This document shows, piece by piece, positions 7,182 through 14,777 of a DNA stretch of 16,602 bases (the stretch's first letter is position 1; every line of letters begins with the position of its first letter). The translations under genes and the position numbers were made by a program. The notes beneath the pieces were generated by a model. It saw only the letters and a list, made by a program, of their open reading frames with translations, did not search any database and had not been told where the DNA came from. The stretch is taken from NCBI GenBank assembly GCA_023393375.1, contig JAEWLI010000239.1, positions 1-16,602 of the forward strand. Direction: 5' to 3'. The DNA comes from Bacteroidota bacterium. Its GTDB lineage: Bacteria > Bacteroidota > Bacteroidia > Cytophagales > Cyclobacteriaceae.

Positions 7182-7595
7182 ATGAAAAATTTTATGACAA
7201 AACCATTTTACGATTTAGGCATTCTGGTACTTCGGATCATTAGCGGGGGCATAATGTTTTTTGCTCATGGACTCGACAAAATCACCTCGTTTAACGATAA
7301 GCTGAACAATTTTGCTGACCCTTTTGGATTGGGAACTGAAATTACATTTATTGTTGCTGTGCTTGCAGAAGGCATATGCTCGATCTTGATTGTTTTAGGA
7401 CTTTTTACAAGATTGGCTGTGTTACCACTAATTATCACCATGTTGACGGCAGCAGCTATTGTCCACGCCAATGACCCATTTAATGTGGCGGAATTACCTT
7501 ATTTGTATGCTGCAATATTTTTCACCATTTTGATTACAGGTCCGGGAAGATATTCAATAGATGCTTCATTATACGGCAGGGGCAAAAGGAAATGA
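7182..7595 (+). CDS. DoxX-family membrane protein
   Basis: This 137-residue protein has four predicted membrane helices (about 12-30, 52-72, 77-94 and 105-122). The first helix ends in RIISGGIMFFAHGLDKI (18-34), the R-x3-G-x3-F-x-HG-x2-K pattern of DoxX proteins. The second carries the conserved glutamate in LAEG (E63), and the tail has the GPGRYSID motif (119-126). DoxX proteins are small quinone-related or redox-stress membrane proteins; a partner is often needed and is not visible here. A second in-frame ATG at 7194 (MTKPFYDLG) is an equally good start. The gene is tail-to-tail with the U32 gene, with only five bases between the stop codons. Confidence 0.88.
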   Translation: MKNFMTKPFYDLGILVLRIISGGIMFFAHGLDKITSFNDKLNNFADPFGLGTEITFIVAVLAEGICSILIVLGLFTRLAVLPLIITMLTAAAIVHANDPFNVAELPYLYAAIFFTILITGPGRYSIDASLYGRGKRK

Positions 7596-7615
7596 GGTGA
7601 TTAAGATTTCACCTC
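7594..7615. terminator. hairpin shared by two convergent genes
   Basis: GAGGTGA (7594-7600) pairs perfectly with TCACCTC (7609-7615) across an eight-base loop. The stem covers the DoxX stop codon and the last codons and stop of the U32 gene. No clear U-tract follows on either strand, so it is at best a weak bidirectional terminator or 3'-end processing site. Confidence 0.35.
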
Positions 7616-8848
7616 TACCACTTTATATAATTTATCGGATCGGCGGACGACTGCTTCAACCGGCATAGAAAACCGATCCCCTTTTTTCACTTTTTTTACG
7701 TTTTCAAGATCTAATCTCAATTCGGATACTTCGACCTCAATTACTCCGGTAGTAGGTCCTGTAATAAGAATCTTATCTCCAATTGCCAAAGATTTGGATT
7801 CCAGGAGAAACTCAGCCACCTTTAATCTGGAAAAATAATTGGAGCCTTTGCCCAAATAGATTTTACGGGTGGTAGAACGTGAACCATATTTACTGCTCCA
7901 TTCACCTAACCGCTGTCCCAGATAATAACCATCCCAAAAACCACGATTAAACACGCTACTCAATTGCTCCATCCAATTTTTGATCTTTTCTTCCGTAAAA
8001 GTATCATTTTGTACTGCATTAATAGCTTCCCGATAACATTTGGTCACTGTTTTTACATATTCAGGAGAACGAGCTCTCCCTTCAATCTTAAGTATGGTTA
8101 CGCCTGCTTTGATTAATTTGTCCACAAACCCTATCGTACACAAATCTTTCGGGGACATCATGTACTCATTGTCAATTTCTATTTCATTCCCCGATTCTTT
8201 GTCGGTCACCAGATACGATCTTCTGCACATTTGCATGCATTCTCCACGATTAGCAGAAGTATTGGTTTCATGTAAACTCAGGTAACATTTTCCTGAAACG
8301 GCCATACATAGGGCTCCATGGCAAAACATCTCAAGCCTTACGGGTTGCCCATCCGGCCCGGTGATATGCCGACGTTTAATTTGTCCTGAAATCTTTTTGA
8401 CCTGATCCAGGTTAAGTTCCCGTGCCAAAACCATTACATTGGCAAAATTGGCATAATAAGCAACCGCTTCTGTATTGGTTATATTTACCTGTGTAGACAT
8501 GTGCACATCCATTCCAATCGACCGGGCATATTGTATAGCAGCCATATCTGAGGCAATTATAGCATTAATCCCGTTTTTTAATGCTGCGTAAATTACTTTT
8601 TTCATTAACGGGATTTCATGATCGTACAGCACTGTATTTACAGTGAGATAGCTTTTTATTCCATCTTTTTTACATATCGCAGAAATCTTTTTCAAATCCC
8701 TGAGTGTAAAGTTGTTGGAAGACCGCGCTCTCATATTCAGCTTCATCACGCCAAAATAAACCGCATCGGCACCTCCTTGAATAGCAGCCATCAAAGATTC
8801 GTAAGAACCTGCTGGAGCCATTAGTTCTATGGGTTCTTTAATTTTCAC
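7601..8848 (-). CDS. U32-family protein, TrhP/YegQ type (tRNA U34 hydroxylation)
   Basis: This 415-residue member of the U32 'peptidase' family starts with LMAPAGSYESLMAAIQGGADAVYFG (9-33), the family N-terminus. It has the signature EMFCHGALCMAVSGKCYLS (173-191) followed by RGECMQMCRRSY (201-212). Cysteines 181, 188, 204 and 208 match the conserved set linked to an iron-sulfur cluster in the family; C176 is additional. A C-terminal beta domain (about 326-412) fits the TrhP branch. Known members TrhP/YegQ use prephenate-dependent chemistry to make 5-hydroxyuridine at tRNA position 34; protease activity is not expected. The only sensible starts are GTG at 8848 or ATG at 8821. The ATG would cut into the first beta strand and an in-frame stop lies just before the GTG, so GTG is chosen. 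It follows nadA by 16 bases, suggesting co-transcription. Confidence 0.88.
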   Translation of the reverse strand: MKIKEPIELMAPAGSYESLMAAIQGGADAVYFGVMKLNMRARSSNNFTLRDLKKISAICKKDGIKSYLTVNTVLYDHEIPLMKKVIYAALKNGINAIIASDMAAIQYARSIGMDVHMSTQVNITNTEAVAYYANFANVMVLARELNLDQVKKISGQIKRRHITGPDGQPVRLEMFCHGALCMAVSGKCYLSLHETNTSANRGECMQMCRRSYLVTDKESGNEIEIDNEYMMSPKDLCTIGFVDKLIKAGVTILKIEGRARSPEYVKTVTKCYREAINAVQNDTFTEEKIKNWMEQLSSVFNRGFWDGYYLGQRLGEWSSKYGSRSTTRKIYLGKGSNYFSRLKVAEFLLESKSLAIGDKILITGPTTGVIEVEVSELRLDLENVKKVKKGDRFSMPVEAVVRRSDKLYKVVEVKS

Positions 8849-8864
8849 GCTCTTTCAATATTTT

Positions 8865-9854
8865 TTATTTAGATAGCTCCAGCATTCTTATAATGGGCAT
8901 CCGGGCTTTTTCCATCAGCTCTTCGGAAAGAAGGAGTTCTGGCTGCTCATATTTTAAACTCAGGTACAATTTCTCAATTGTATTTAATTTCATAAAATGG
9001 CAGTCGTTGCATCCACATGTAGAGTCTACAGAAGGTGCTGGCAGAAAAGTTTTTTCCGGGGCATTCTTTTTCATTTGGTGCAAGATCCCACTTTCTGTAG
9101 CAACTATAAATTTTTTAGCCTGGTTCTCTTTGGAAAACTGTAATAAAGCAGTTGTGGATCCAATAAAATCAGCAACCAATAAAACCGGTTTTTCACATTC
9201 TGGATGCGCAATGAATAATGCATCCGGGTTTTGTTTTTTGATGTCCAATATTTTTTCTAGGGAATATTTTTCATGAACCATGCAAGCCCCGTCCCACAAT
9301 ACCATATCTCTACCGGTGATGCTATTGATATAATTTCCCAGGTTCTTATCAGGAGCAAAAATCAACTTTTCATCAGGTGAAAAAGAATTGACAATTTTCA
9401 CAGCATTGGAAGAAGTACAAATGACATCTGACAAAGCTTTAATTTCTGCCGAACAATTAATATATGAAATCACTTTATGACCAGGATGATCAGCTTTAAA
9501 AGCTGCAAATTTATCGGCAGGTGCCGATTCCGCTAGCGAGCACCCGGCATTGAGGTCAGGAATTATCACTTTTTTGTCGGGGTTGATAATTTTGGCAGTT
9601 TCTGCCATAAAATGTACCCCTAAAAATACGATAATATCAGCATTTGTTTTTTGTGCCTGTTGTGCCAACGCAAGACTATCTCCAAGAAAATCAGAAATAT
9701 CCTGAAGGTCGTCATTAATATAATAATGACCCTGAATAATGGCATTTTTTTCCTTCTTTATCCTTTCAATTTCAGATATCAGGTTCAGGTTTTTATTGAC
9801 AGGTATATTTGCATAGCCATTTTCCGCTATAATTTGATCCAATCCGGTTTCCAT
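8865..9854 (-). CDS. nadA: quinolinate synthase NadA
   Basis: This 329-residue cytoplasmic [4Fe-4S] enzyme condenses iminoaspartate with dihydroxyacetone phosphate to quinolinate in de novo NAD synthesis. The three-repeat fold is clear: GHYYINDDLQDISDFLGDSLALA (42-64), FLGVHFMAETAK (77-88), the first cluster ligand C105 in DLNAGCSLAES, YINCSAEIKA (131-140), CTSSNAV (146-152), the second ligand C191 in WDGACMVHE, HPEC (217-220), ESGILHQMKK (254-263), and the C-terminal CGCNDCHFM (280-288), whose C285 is the likely third ligand. All expected residues are present. No nadB or nadC lies in the window. The start ATG at 9854 follows an A-rich leader with a TAATTTTG element. It is probably the first gene of a nadA-U32 unit. 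Confidence 0.96.
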   Translation of the reverse strand: METGLDQIIAENGYANIPVNKNLNLISEIERIKKEKNAIIQGHYYINDDLQDISDFLGDSLALAQQAQKTNADIIVFLGVHFMAETAKIINPDKKVIIPDLNAGCSLAESAPADKFAAFKADHPGHKVISYINCSAEIKALSDVICTSSNAVKIVNSFSPDEKLIFAPDKNLGNYINSITGRDMVLWDGACMVHEKYSLEKILDIKKQNPDALFIAHPECEKPVLLVADFIGSTTALLQFSKENQAKKFIVATESGILHQMKKNAPEKTFLPAPSVDSTCGCNDCHFMKLNTIEKLYLSLKYEQPELLLSEELMEKARMPIIRMLELSK

Positions 9855-9880
9855 TGTTTATTTTAAGAATTTGATTCCCG

Positions 9881-9888
9881 CAAAATTA
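9881..9888 (-). promoter_or_regulatory. TAATTTTG -7 element upstream of nadA
   Basis: Read on the - strand, TAATTTTG matches the Bacteroidota TAnnTTTG consensus exactly and lies about 27 bases before the nadA ATG. No convincing TTG is seen at the -33 distance, so support rests on the -7 element and the location. Confidence 0.35.
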
Positions 9889-9946
9889 ATCATTTAGTAA
9901 AAAACCATCATGATTTAATATAAGTTTCCTTTCAATGATAATTGCC

Positions 9947-10954
9947 TTACTTATCTTCAGCTTCTGAAATAATCTCTAGGGCTTTTTTCTCAGATGAGGT
10001 AAGTTCAAAATCCGGGGTTTTTTCTTCTTCGAAAGTAAGCCGATCATAATCGCCATTTTCAATGGTCTTTAAAATAGCGGGATGTATATAGTATTCGCGA
10101 CAAATAGCTTGTGTGTTGCCTAGTTCATTTGCCACCAACTTTATAACCTGAGGCACCAGTTTAATCCGCTTATTTTCTTCTGACAGCCTTTTGGCTTCAG
10201 GAAATTTTTCTACAGCCAATACTGTACCGCCCCAAGTTCGAAAATCCTTACTACTAAAGTTTTCCGTACTGATTTCTTTAAGATAATCATTTACATCTGC
10301 AGAAGTAATAGGTAATGAAAGACCATTTTCCCGATATCGGAAAACTTCATAGCCAGGTAACATGGAACACTCCTTAATGAGTTTAGAAAGTTTTTTGTTA
10401 TGGATATTGACCTTCCTGTACTTGCCACTTTTAGCCTTATATTCAAATACCAAATGGCGGTTTTCTATGTGAAGATGCCGTCTTCTAAGTGTGGTTAAAC
10501 CGAAGGTATCGTTGGTATCCCGGTAAAAAGTGTTGCCAATTCGGATGTGGACGTCATCGAGTGTCAGAATAATTAAACCGAGAACTTTACTTTTAGGCCA
10601 TCCTTGTAATTTTAAATCAGCAGAGGCTTTTTTTCGGATCGATGGCAGCCATTCGGCAAATTCCTTTAACTTGTAAAACTTGGCTGTATTTCTATATTTT
10701 CGCCATTCCTCATGGTAAATATATTGTTTTCTTTCTTTGGCATCAATCCCTGTAGCTTGAATATGGCCATCGGTATGAGGGCATATCCAGACTTTTTTCC
10801 AATTTGGTGGAATAGCTAATTGGCGAAACCTTTCCAGAAGGACAGGATCATTCAATTTATCACCATCGGCATCAAAATATTGAAATCCTTTTCCTCTTCT
10901 GACCCTCCTTATTCCTTCTTCATTCTCACCAACATGTTTAATCCGTGCTTCCAT
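9947..10954 (-). CDS. bacterial DNA topoisomerase IB
   Basis: This poxvirus/eukaryote-like type IB topoisomerase relaxes DNA through a 3'-phosphotyrosine nick. The chosen start is the ATG at 10954 (335 residues); an ATG at 10987 would add an odd hydrophobic 11-residue leader, MLVLLLIIFRR. Counting from the longer form, visible landmarks are FQYFDADGDKLND (35-47), the LAIPPNWKKVWICP segment (58-70), DGHIQATGIDAKERKQYIYH (73-92), HIRIGN with R149, a beta-hairpin lysine in FEYKAKSGK (181-189), KDFRTW with R250, and the active-site Y300 in LGNTQAICREYYIHP. All catalytic positions are thus present. AGGAG sits against the 10954 ATG, too close to be a proper ribosome site. Flanking gaps (92 bases to nadA) suggest its own transcript. 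Confidence 0.93.
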   Translation of the reverse strand: MEARIKHVGENEEGIRRVRRGKGFQYFDADGDKLNDPVLLERFRQLAIPPNWKKVWICPHTDGHIQATGIDAKERKQYIYHEEWRKYRNTAKFYKLKEFAEWLPSIRKKASADLKLQGWPKSKVLGLIILTLDDVHIRIGNTFYRDTNDTFGLTTLRRRHLHIENRHLVFEYKAKSGKYRKVNIHNKKLSKLIKECSMLPGYEVFRYRENGLSLPITSADVNDYLKEISTENFSSKDFRTWGGTVLAVEKFPEAKRLSEENKRIKLVPQVIKLVANELGNTQAICREYYIHPAILKTIENGDYDRLTFEEEKTPDFELTSSEKKALEIISEAEDK

Positions 10955-11044
10955 TCTCCTGAATATAATCAATAGAAGAACAAGCAATGGTCAATTTGGT
11001 TTTGGCTGAAAGATTTGATTTATGGTGTTCGGAATATGGAAGTA

Positions 11045-11083
11045 CAAAAAAGAAAGACGCCAATATTTAACTGACGCCTTTCT
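11045..11083 (-). terminator. intrinsic terminator of the 11119-11520 gene
   Basis: On the - strand, AGAAAGGCGTC (11083-11073) pairs with GGCGTCTTTCT (11061-11051) to form an 11-bp stem that includes two G-U pairs, with an 11-base loop, followed by a T-run (11051-11046). The two G-U positions become A-C mismatches on the + strand, so the signal is directional and serves the cationic protein gene 36 bases upstream. Confidence 0.75.
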
Positions 11084-11118
11084 AAACTTTAAACCCTAAA
11101 ATTATAAACCATGGAAAA

Positions 11119-11520
11119 TTATGCTACCAAATTCAGTCTTTTAATTTCATTCACCGGACCGAATTGTTGGGTAGCAACAATCTTTTTTCTTTTTATCAAC
11201 AACACTTCTGCCGGCATAATTTTATTATTGGCAGTTGTTTTTACAACGTTATTATAAAAGTGGATAGCTTTTGATCCATTGCCTTTTTCAAAATCATGTA
11301 CTGAGTCAGATTTGTTAACCGGTAATCCGGGAATTACCTGATACATAGAGAAGATTACTTTGTATTTAGGTAAAAATGGCACAATAAAGATGCTTCTAAA
11401 TGCTTTAATTGAACCCCTGATAATGCTTTTGACGGACCGGACAGTTCCCAATATGATATTTACAATTCCGTTACCGATCGATTTAAAAAACATTGATAAT
11501 AATTTCATAATTGGTTTCAT
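11119..11520 (-). CDS. uncharacterised cationic hydrophobic protein (133 aa)
   Basis: I do not recognise this family. The first 71 residues contain no acidic residue but eleven Lys/Arg, interspersed with Ile, Val, Phe and Gly (for example LLSMFFKSIGNGIVNIILG, then VRSVKSIIRGSIKAFRS). This is consistent with amphipathic helices that lie on or insert into a membrane or bind nucleic acid. From about residue 72 the character changes to a mixed soluble region with several beta-like strands (SKAIHFYNNVV, PAEVLLIKRKKIVATQQF). There is no clear signal peptide cleavage site. The start could be M1 (11520) or M5 (11508). A good terminator follows and 296 noncoding bases precede it, so it is probably monocistronic. 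That it is a real gene is supported by its length, its terminator and the absence of a competing frame. Confidence 0.6.
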   Translation of the reverse strand: MKPIMKLLSMFFKSIGNGIVNIILGTVRSVKSIIRGSIKAFRSIFIVPFLPKYKVIFSMYQVIPGLPVNKSDSVHDFEKGNGSKAIHFYNNVVKTTANNKIMPAEVLLIKRKKIVATQQFGPVNEIKRLNLVA

Positions 11521-11816
11521 AGTTTAGTTAATTGTTATGGATTCAAAAAAACATATTTCTGTAGTAATATGCTTTTGTAATTCCTATGAAACCTTACAAA
11601 GGAGATATTGAACTGCTTATTCTTGATGTGAATTTGTCTAAGGGATTGATGTTGAGGAGATTACGAAGACAAGAAATTGTCGTCCATCTTTGAAATATGA
11701 ACCTTTCTGAATGAATGCACCTTGTTGCACGCACCTATTTATTTGCAGTTATTACATTTAGTACAATAAACTTGAAATTATTTTTATGAAAAGGAGGCAA
11801 CTGATCATCGGTTTGT
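11521..11816. other. intergenic region without a convincing gene
   Basis: These 296 bases lie between two - strand genes and must hold the promoter of the 11119-11520 gene. A + strand frame at 11586-11693 (35 residues, MKPYKGDIEL...) is open but has no recognisable features. I see no terminator-like hairpin with a T-run for the YcxB-like gene. Confidence 0.4.
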
Positions 11817-12320
11817 TCAGGTTTTTTTCTGATTTATCTGAATGCGATTGATAAATTTTTCTTTTTCCTGAATACTTGTGAACGCATGCTGAGGGACAAT
11901 GATAGCAAAAGACCGTGAATCAAATATATATAGAGCATGTTTATTCTCATGCATTTGTATAAGATCCTTGAGGTCATAAGTATTTTCTTTGTCGTTATAC
12001 CGGTATGACAATCTATCATCTTCTATCTCAATTTCCCTTTCACCTGTTAACGAAGGATTGCTTTTTATGATTTTTTTTACATGCCAACGCAATAGTAAAT
12101 GATTGCCAATAATAAGTAAAGCAAATAATAAAGCAGTTATGATTACAATGATAGCAGTAGCCCATGTAAATTCATCCCGGGAATGATAAATCACATAAAC
12201 TATAAAAGCCGAAAAAATGAGGTAAGGAAATAGTCTCCGGATCAATCCAGTAGTTTTGCTCAAGTGATACCGATTAAAATGGATGACATCATCAGGAGTC
12301 AAAATAAATTTAAGCTTCAT
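11817..12320 (-). CDS. YcxB-like membrane protein
   Basis: The 167-residue protein has an N-terminal strand and short helix (KLKFILTPDDVIHFNRYHL), two membrane helices (about 30-46 and 54-76), then a cytoplasmic beta-rich tail with EREIEIEDDRLSYRYNDKENTYDLKDLIQMHENKHALYIF-type alternation (about 94-133) and PQHAFTSIQEKEKFINRI (143-160). This layout, with the 'W/L..I......ALYI......IP..AF' ending, is that of the YcxB-like family, whose function is not established. It lies 94 bases after the TerB-like gene and may be a separate unit. No transport or enzyme motif is visible. Confidence 0.7.
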   Translation of the reverse strand: MKLKFILTPDDVIHFNRYHLSKTTGLIRRLFPYLIFSAFIVYVIYHSRDEFTWATAIIVIITALLFALLIIGNHLLLRWHVKKIIKSNPSLTGEREIEIEDDRLSYRYNDKENTYDLKDLIQMHENKHALYIFDSRSFAIIVPQHAFTSIQEKEKFINRIQINQKKT

Positions 12321-12414
12321 TATTATGCGGTTTTTACAAAAAATATTTTAAAAACATCAATAGCATGCAATAGCCTGTTATGGAAGTAAATATAAAGATA
12401 AAATTAATGTTATG

Positions 12415-12834
12415 TTAAAATAGTTTGGGTAATTCTCTTTGAAGATTGATAATATCCTGTTGATTTAAATTCAATTCTTTTTTATAGATACAATAAATCA
12501 GTTTCCATTCTTCCGGTGCCATGAAACCATCGGCATTGGCAATTTTCATCATCCATGCCAAACATTTGACCTGATACTCATATGGGTAATTTGATAATAC
12601 CCTGACACAATTATCCATAATGTTTTGATGATCCATTGTCTTATATTGAGCAATAAGTTTTTCAAAAGCACCATAATCAAACTTTTCATGATCGCACATC
12701 AGTTTGCCCATGTGGATTTCCTTTTCGCTGATCACCCCATCAGCAATAATGATCAGGTAATATAATGCACTAAAACCTTCAATATAAGGACTTTTTTTTG
12801 TGTCAATTGTCATGATTCCGGATATTAAATTCAT
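12415..12834 (-). CDS. TerB-like acidic-motif protein, paralogue A
   Basis: This 139-residue all-helical protein of the TerB-like fold has two similar acidic turns: ADGVISEKE (31-39) near the N-terminus and NADGFMAPEEW (100-110) near the C-terminus, the D-G-x-[IM]-x-x-x-E pattern that binds metal in TerB-fold proteins. LYYLIIIADG (24-33) and LAWMMKIANADG (92-103) form the hydrophobic helices that lead into each turn. By hand alignment about 64 of 117 positions are identical to the neighbouring paralogue at 12883-13269, so the pair is a tandem duplication. TerB-fold proteins occur in tellurite/phage-defence loci and as DjlA-like domains. No other ter gene is here, so the role is open. A second possible start is ATG at 12813. 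Confidence 0.72.
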   Translation of the reverse strand: MNLISGIMTIDTKKSPYIEGFSALYYLIIIADGVISEKEIHMGKLMCDHEKFDYGAFEKLIAQYKTMDHQNIMDNCVRVLSNYPYEYQVKCLAWMMKIANADGFMAPEEWKLIYCIYKKELNLNQQDIINLQRELPKLF

Positions 12835-12882
12835 TTAAATATATCAAAGTTTATTCGTATTTGGTAATACTTCTTTCAGATA

Positions 12883-13269
12883 TTATTCATTGGGCAATTG
12901 TTTTTGAATCTCCATGATTTCTGTCTGACTTAATTTCAATTCCACTTTATAAATTCTAAAAATCAATCTCCATTCTTCCGGACTCATGAAACCATCTGCA
13001 TTTGCTATTTTTATCATCCACGCCAATAGTCGGATCTGTAGTTGGTTAGGAAAGCCCAGAAGTGCATTAAGGGCAATGTGTAAGAGTTGATCTGTCCTCA
13101 TTGTCCGATAGCATTCAATACTTTTTTCCAAGTAGTCATATCCTAATCCTTCATGCCTGCACATTAATTTTCCCATTTTAATTTCTTTTTCACTAATTAT
13201 TCCGTCTGCTGCGATCAGTAAGTAATATAAAGCACAAATTCCATCGAAGTTTATTTCTCTATTTATCAT
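12883..13269 (-). CDS. TerB-like acidic-motif protein, paralogue B
   Basis: This 128-residue homologue of the gene directly downstream has the same two acidic turns, ADGIISEKE (21-29) and NADGFMSPEEW (90-100), and near-identical helices around them (EIKMGKLMCRHE, LLAWMIKIANADG). The middle third (about 40-75) is the most diverged between the two copies. The ATG at 13269 is taken as start; a GTG directly before it adds only one residue. The gap to paralogue A is 48 bases, so the two are likely co-transcribed from the AT-rich region upstream. Membrane helices and signal peptide are absent, suggesting a cytoplasmic protein. Function is unknown; metal binding and partner binding, possibly as a heterodimer with paralogue A, are inference. 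Confidence 0.72.
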   Translation of the reverse strand: MINREINFDGICALYYLLIAADGIISEKEIKMGKLMCRHEGLGYDYLEKSIECYRTMRTDQLLHIALNALLGFPNQLQIRLLAWMIKIANADGFMSPEEWRLIFRIYKVELKLSQTEIMEIQKQLPNE

Positions 13270-13592
13270 CACAAATCCATATTATAAAAAAAATTATAAT
13301 TATTACTTTGAATTTACTACATAGAACCTAAGAAAGAAAATAATTTATATTATTATTTATAATGATTCGATAAATAGTCCGATTTGATCGATAAAATATG
13401 GATTTTTTAATATAGAATTTTTTTTAATTTATTGTGCATAATTCTTTTCAAAGTGGATATTTGATATTCGATTTTGGCATTTAATTTCAAATGTGAAATT
13501 GAACATAAATTTTGCATGTAATTTTTATTAGTAAAGTGAACAAAACTCTAATAAAATTTTGTTGTTAGGTGAATGAGAAGAAGCGAAAAGAT
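13270..13592. other. very AT-rich divergent intergenic region
   Basis: About 320 bases separate the - strand TerB-like pair from the + strand secreted protein. The region is dominated by A/T runs with no open frame of note. It must contain two divergent promoters; TAAATTTTG at 13506-13514 is one base off the -7 consensus spacing. I see no strong inverted repeat or operator that I would defend. Confidence 0.4.
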
Positions 13593-14018
13593 ATGAAATT
13601 AGTAATTTGTGTGTTGGGAATATGGATCTATGTTGCTCCAGTTATGGGTCAGGAACAATTATCTTTTACTGATGATGCTCCTCAGACAATCATTTTTAAA
13701 GTAGATATTGTAGAAAATGATAATTTATATTTAGTGAAGTTCGAGGAAAAGAATCCCATGTTTTATCTATATATTATTTCCGGTGAACCAATTCCGGAAA
13801 TTAACGATAAAGAACTTTTCATCAATATAGTGGATGCTGCAGAACCTGGGTGGCCAGTTGAGGAAAGTGGGTACATCGATACCCGATACGGGGTAAATGA
13901 ATTTTCCTTCGACTTGCAAGGTAAAAATTTCTACCTTATGGGTACGAATGGTAAGTATTATTCTGATATCGGAGAATACAATTTTCATTCATCCATACCT
14001 GCTGCACAAACTAAATAA
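13593..14018 (+). CDS. small secreted protein of unknown function
   Basis: The ATG at 13593 gives 141 residues starting MKLVICVLGIWIYVAPVMGQ, a standard Sec signal peptide with a likely cut after VMG. An upstream in-frame GTG at 13569 would put charged residues before the signal and is less likely. The mature part (about 120 residues) is acidic and rich in beta-forming stretches (QTIIFKVDIV, LYLVKFEE, MFYLYIISG, NEFSFDLQGKNFYLMG), so a small beta domain in the periplasm or outside the cell is probable. There is no lipobox cysteine and no cysteine in the mature part. I do not recognise the family. The last 30 bases overlap the convergent dehydrogenase gene on the other strand. Confidence 0.65.
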   Translation: MKLVICVLGIWIYVAPVMGQEQLSFTDDAPQTIIFKVDIVENDNLYLVKFEEKNPMFYLYIISGEPIPEINDKELFINIVDAAEPGWPVEESGYIDTRYGVNEFSFDLQGKNFYLMGTNGKYYSDIGEYNFHSSIPAAQTK

Positions 14019-14777
14019 TTCTGAAATTGCTTCTTTATTTTGAGAAAATTGGCAATGCTGCACTTTGTTTTTAGCGTAAAATTTACCAGATAACAGGGTT
14101 GTTTTATTTTCGGTGGCCAACCAAACGGGTGTAGAAGCTCCTTCTTCCGGAGACTCATTCCCTCCAAATCCAAGATTATTACTCAACTGCGAATTCACAT
14201 CACCCGGATGACAAGTATATACATCAATTCCATTTGTGGCAAGGTTTTCAGCAAAAGCATTTGTCAACATCCTGTTGGCTTGTTTCGACTGACGATAAGC
14301 TGTATCATTGTTATATGGCCGGTGTTTAAATTCAGGATCGTTTAGATCCAATCCACCTGCCCAATAGCTTGCTACATTAATTATTCGTCCTTCACCGCTT
14401 TGAATCAAATGTGGTGTGAAGTTGTTTATCATCCTAAAATATCCTAAAACATTTACAGCCCACTGCATTTCTACACCCTCCGATGATTCCAGCTTTTGTT
14501 TGGGTGTAGTTGCAGCATTATTGATCAATACATGTATGGGAATATCAATTTTTTCTGACAATTGACGAATGGGATCTTTCAGGGAAAGATCTACCAGTGC
14601 ATAATCAATATTTTGATTCCCTGTATTTGATTTAATTTCATTAACCAAGGATTTAGCTTTTGCTTCATTCCGAACAGCTAAAATTGTATGATATCCTTTT
14701 TCAGCTATTTTCATTGCGATAGCTTTACCAATAGCACCAGTTGCTCCGGTAAGGAGGACAGTTTTTTGAAATTTCAT
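13989..14777 (-). CDS. short-chain dehydrogenase/reductase (retinol-dehydrogenase-like)
   Basis: This 262-residue NAD(P)-dependent oxidoreductase with a Rossmann fold has the glycine motif TGATGAIG (10-17), VDLS (62-65), NNAA (86-89), N109 in WAVNVLGYF, S137 in INVASYW, and the catalytic Y161-x3-K165 in AYRQSKQAN. R36 at the end of the second strand (AVRNEAKA) favours NADP. The HPGDVNSQL segment (195-203) and the later SPEEGASTPVWLAT stretch resemble retinol-dehydrogenase-like SDRs. The substrate is unknown. The start lies 88 bases from the ATG of a divergent second SDR, so both may share one promoter region. The gene end overlaps the secreted-protein gene by 30 bases, tail-to-tail. Confidence 0.9.
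   Translation of the reverse strand: MKFQKTVLLTGATGAIGKAIAMKIAEKGYHTILAVRNEAKAKSLVNEIKSNTGNQNIDYALVDLSLKDPIRQLSEKIDIPIHVLINNAATTPKQKLESSEGVEMQWAVNVLGYFRMINNFTPHLIQSGEGRIINVASYWAGGLDLNDPEFKHRPYNNDTAYRQSKQANRMLTNAFAENLATNGIDVYTCHPGDVNSQLSNNLGFGGNESPEEGASTPVWLATENKTTLLSGKFYAKNKVQHCQFSQNKEAISELFSLCSRYG

Noticed and set aside
8893..9276. A 127-residue + strand frame opposite nadA
   Set aside because: It is the complement of conserved NadA sequence including the cluster cysteines; no independent support.
11586..11693. A 35-residue + strand frame (MKPYKGDIEL...) between the cationic protein and the YcxB-like gene
   Set aside because: Too short, with no recognisable features and on the opposite strand to its neighbours; chance cannot be excluded.
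12415..13269. A tellurite-resistance or phage-defence island based on the TerB-like pair
   Set aside because: No terC, terD, terZ, ATP-grasp or HAD partner is adjacent; the RimK-type gene is about 8.5 kb away on the other strand. The fold alone does not define such a system.
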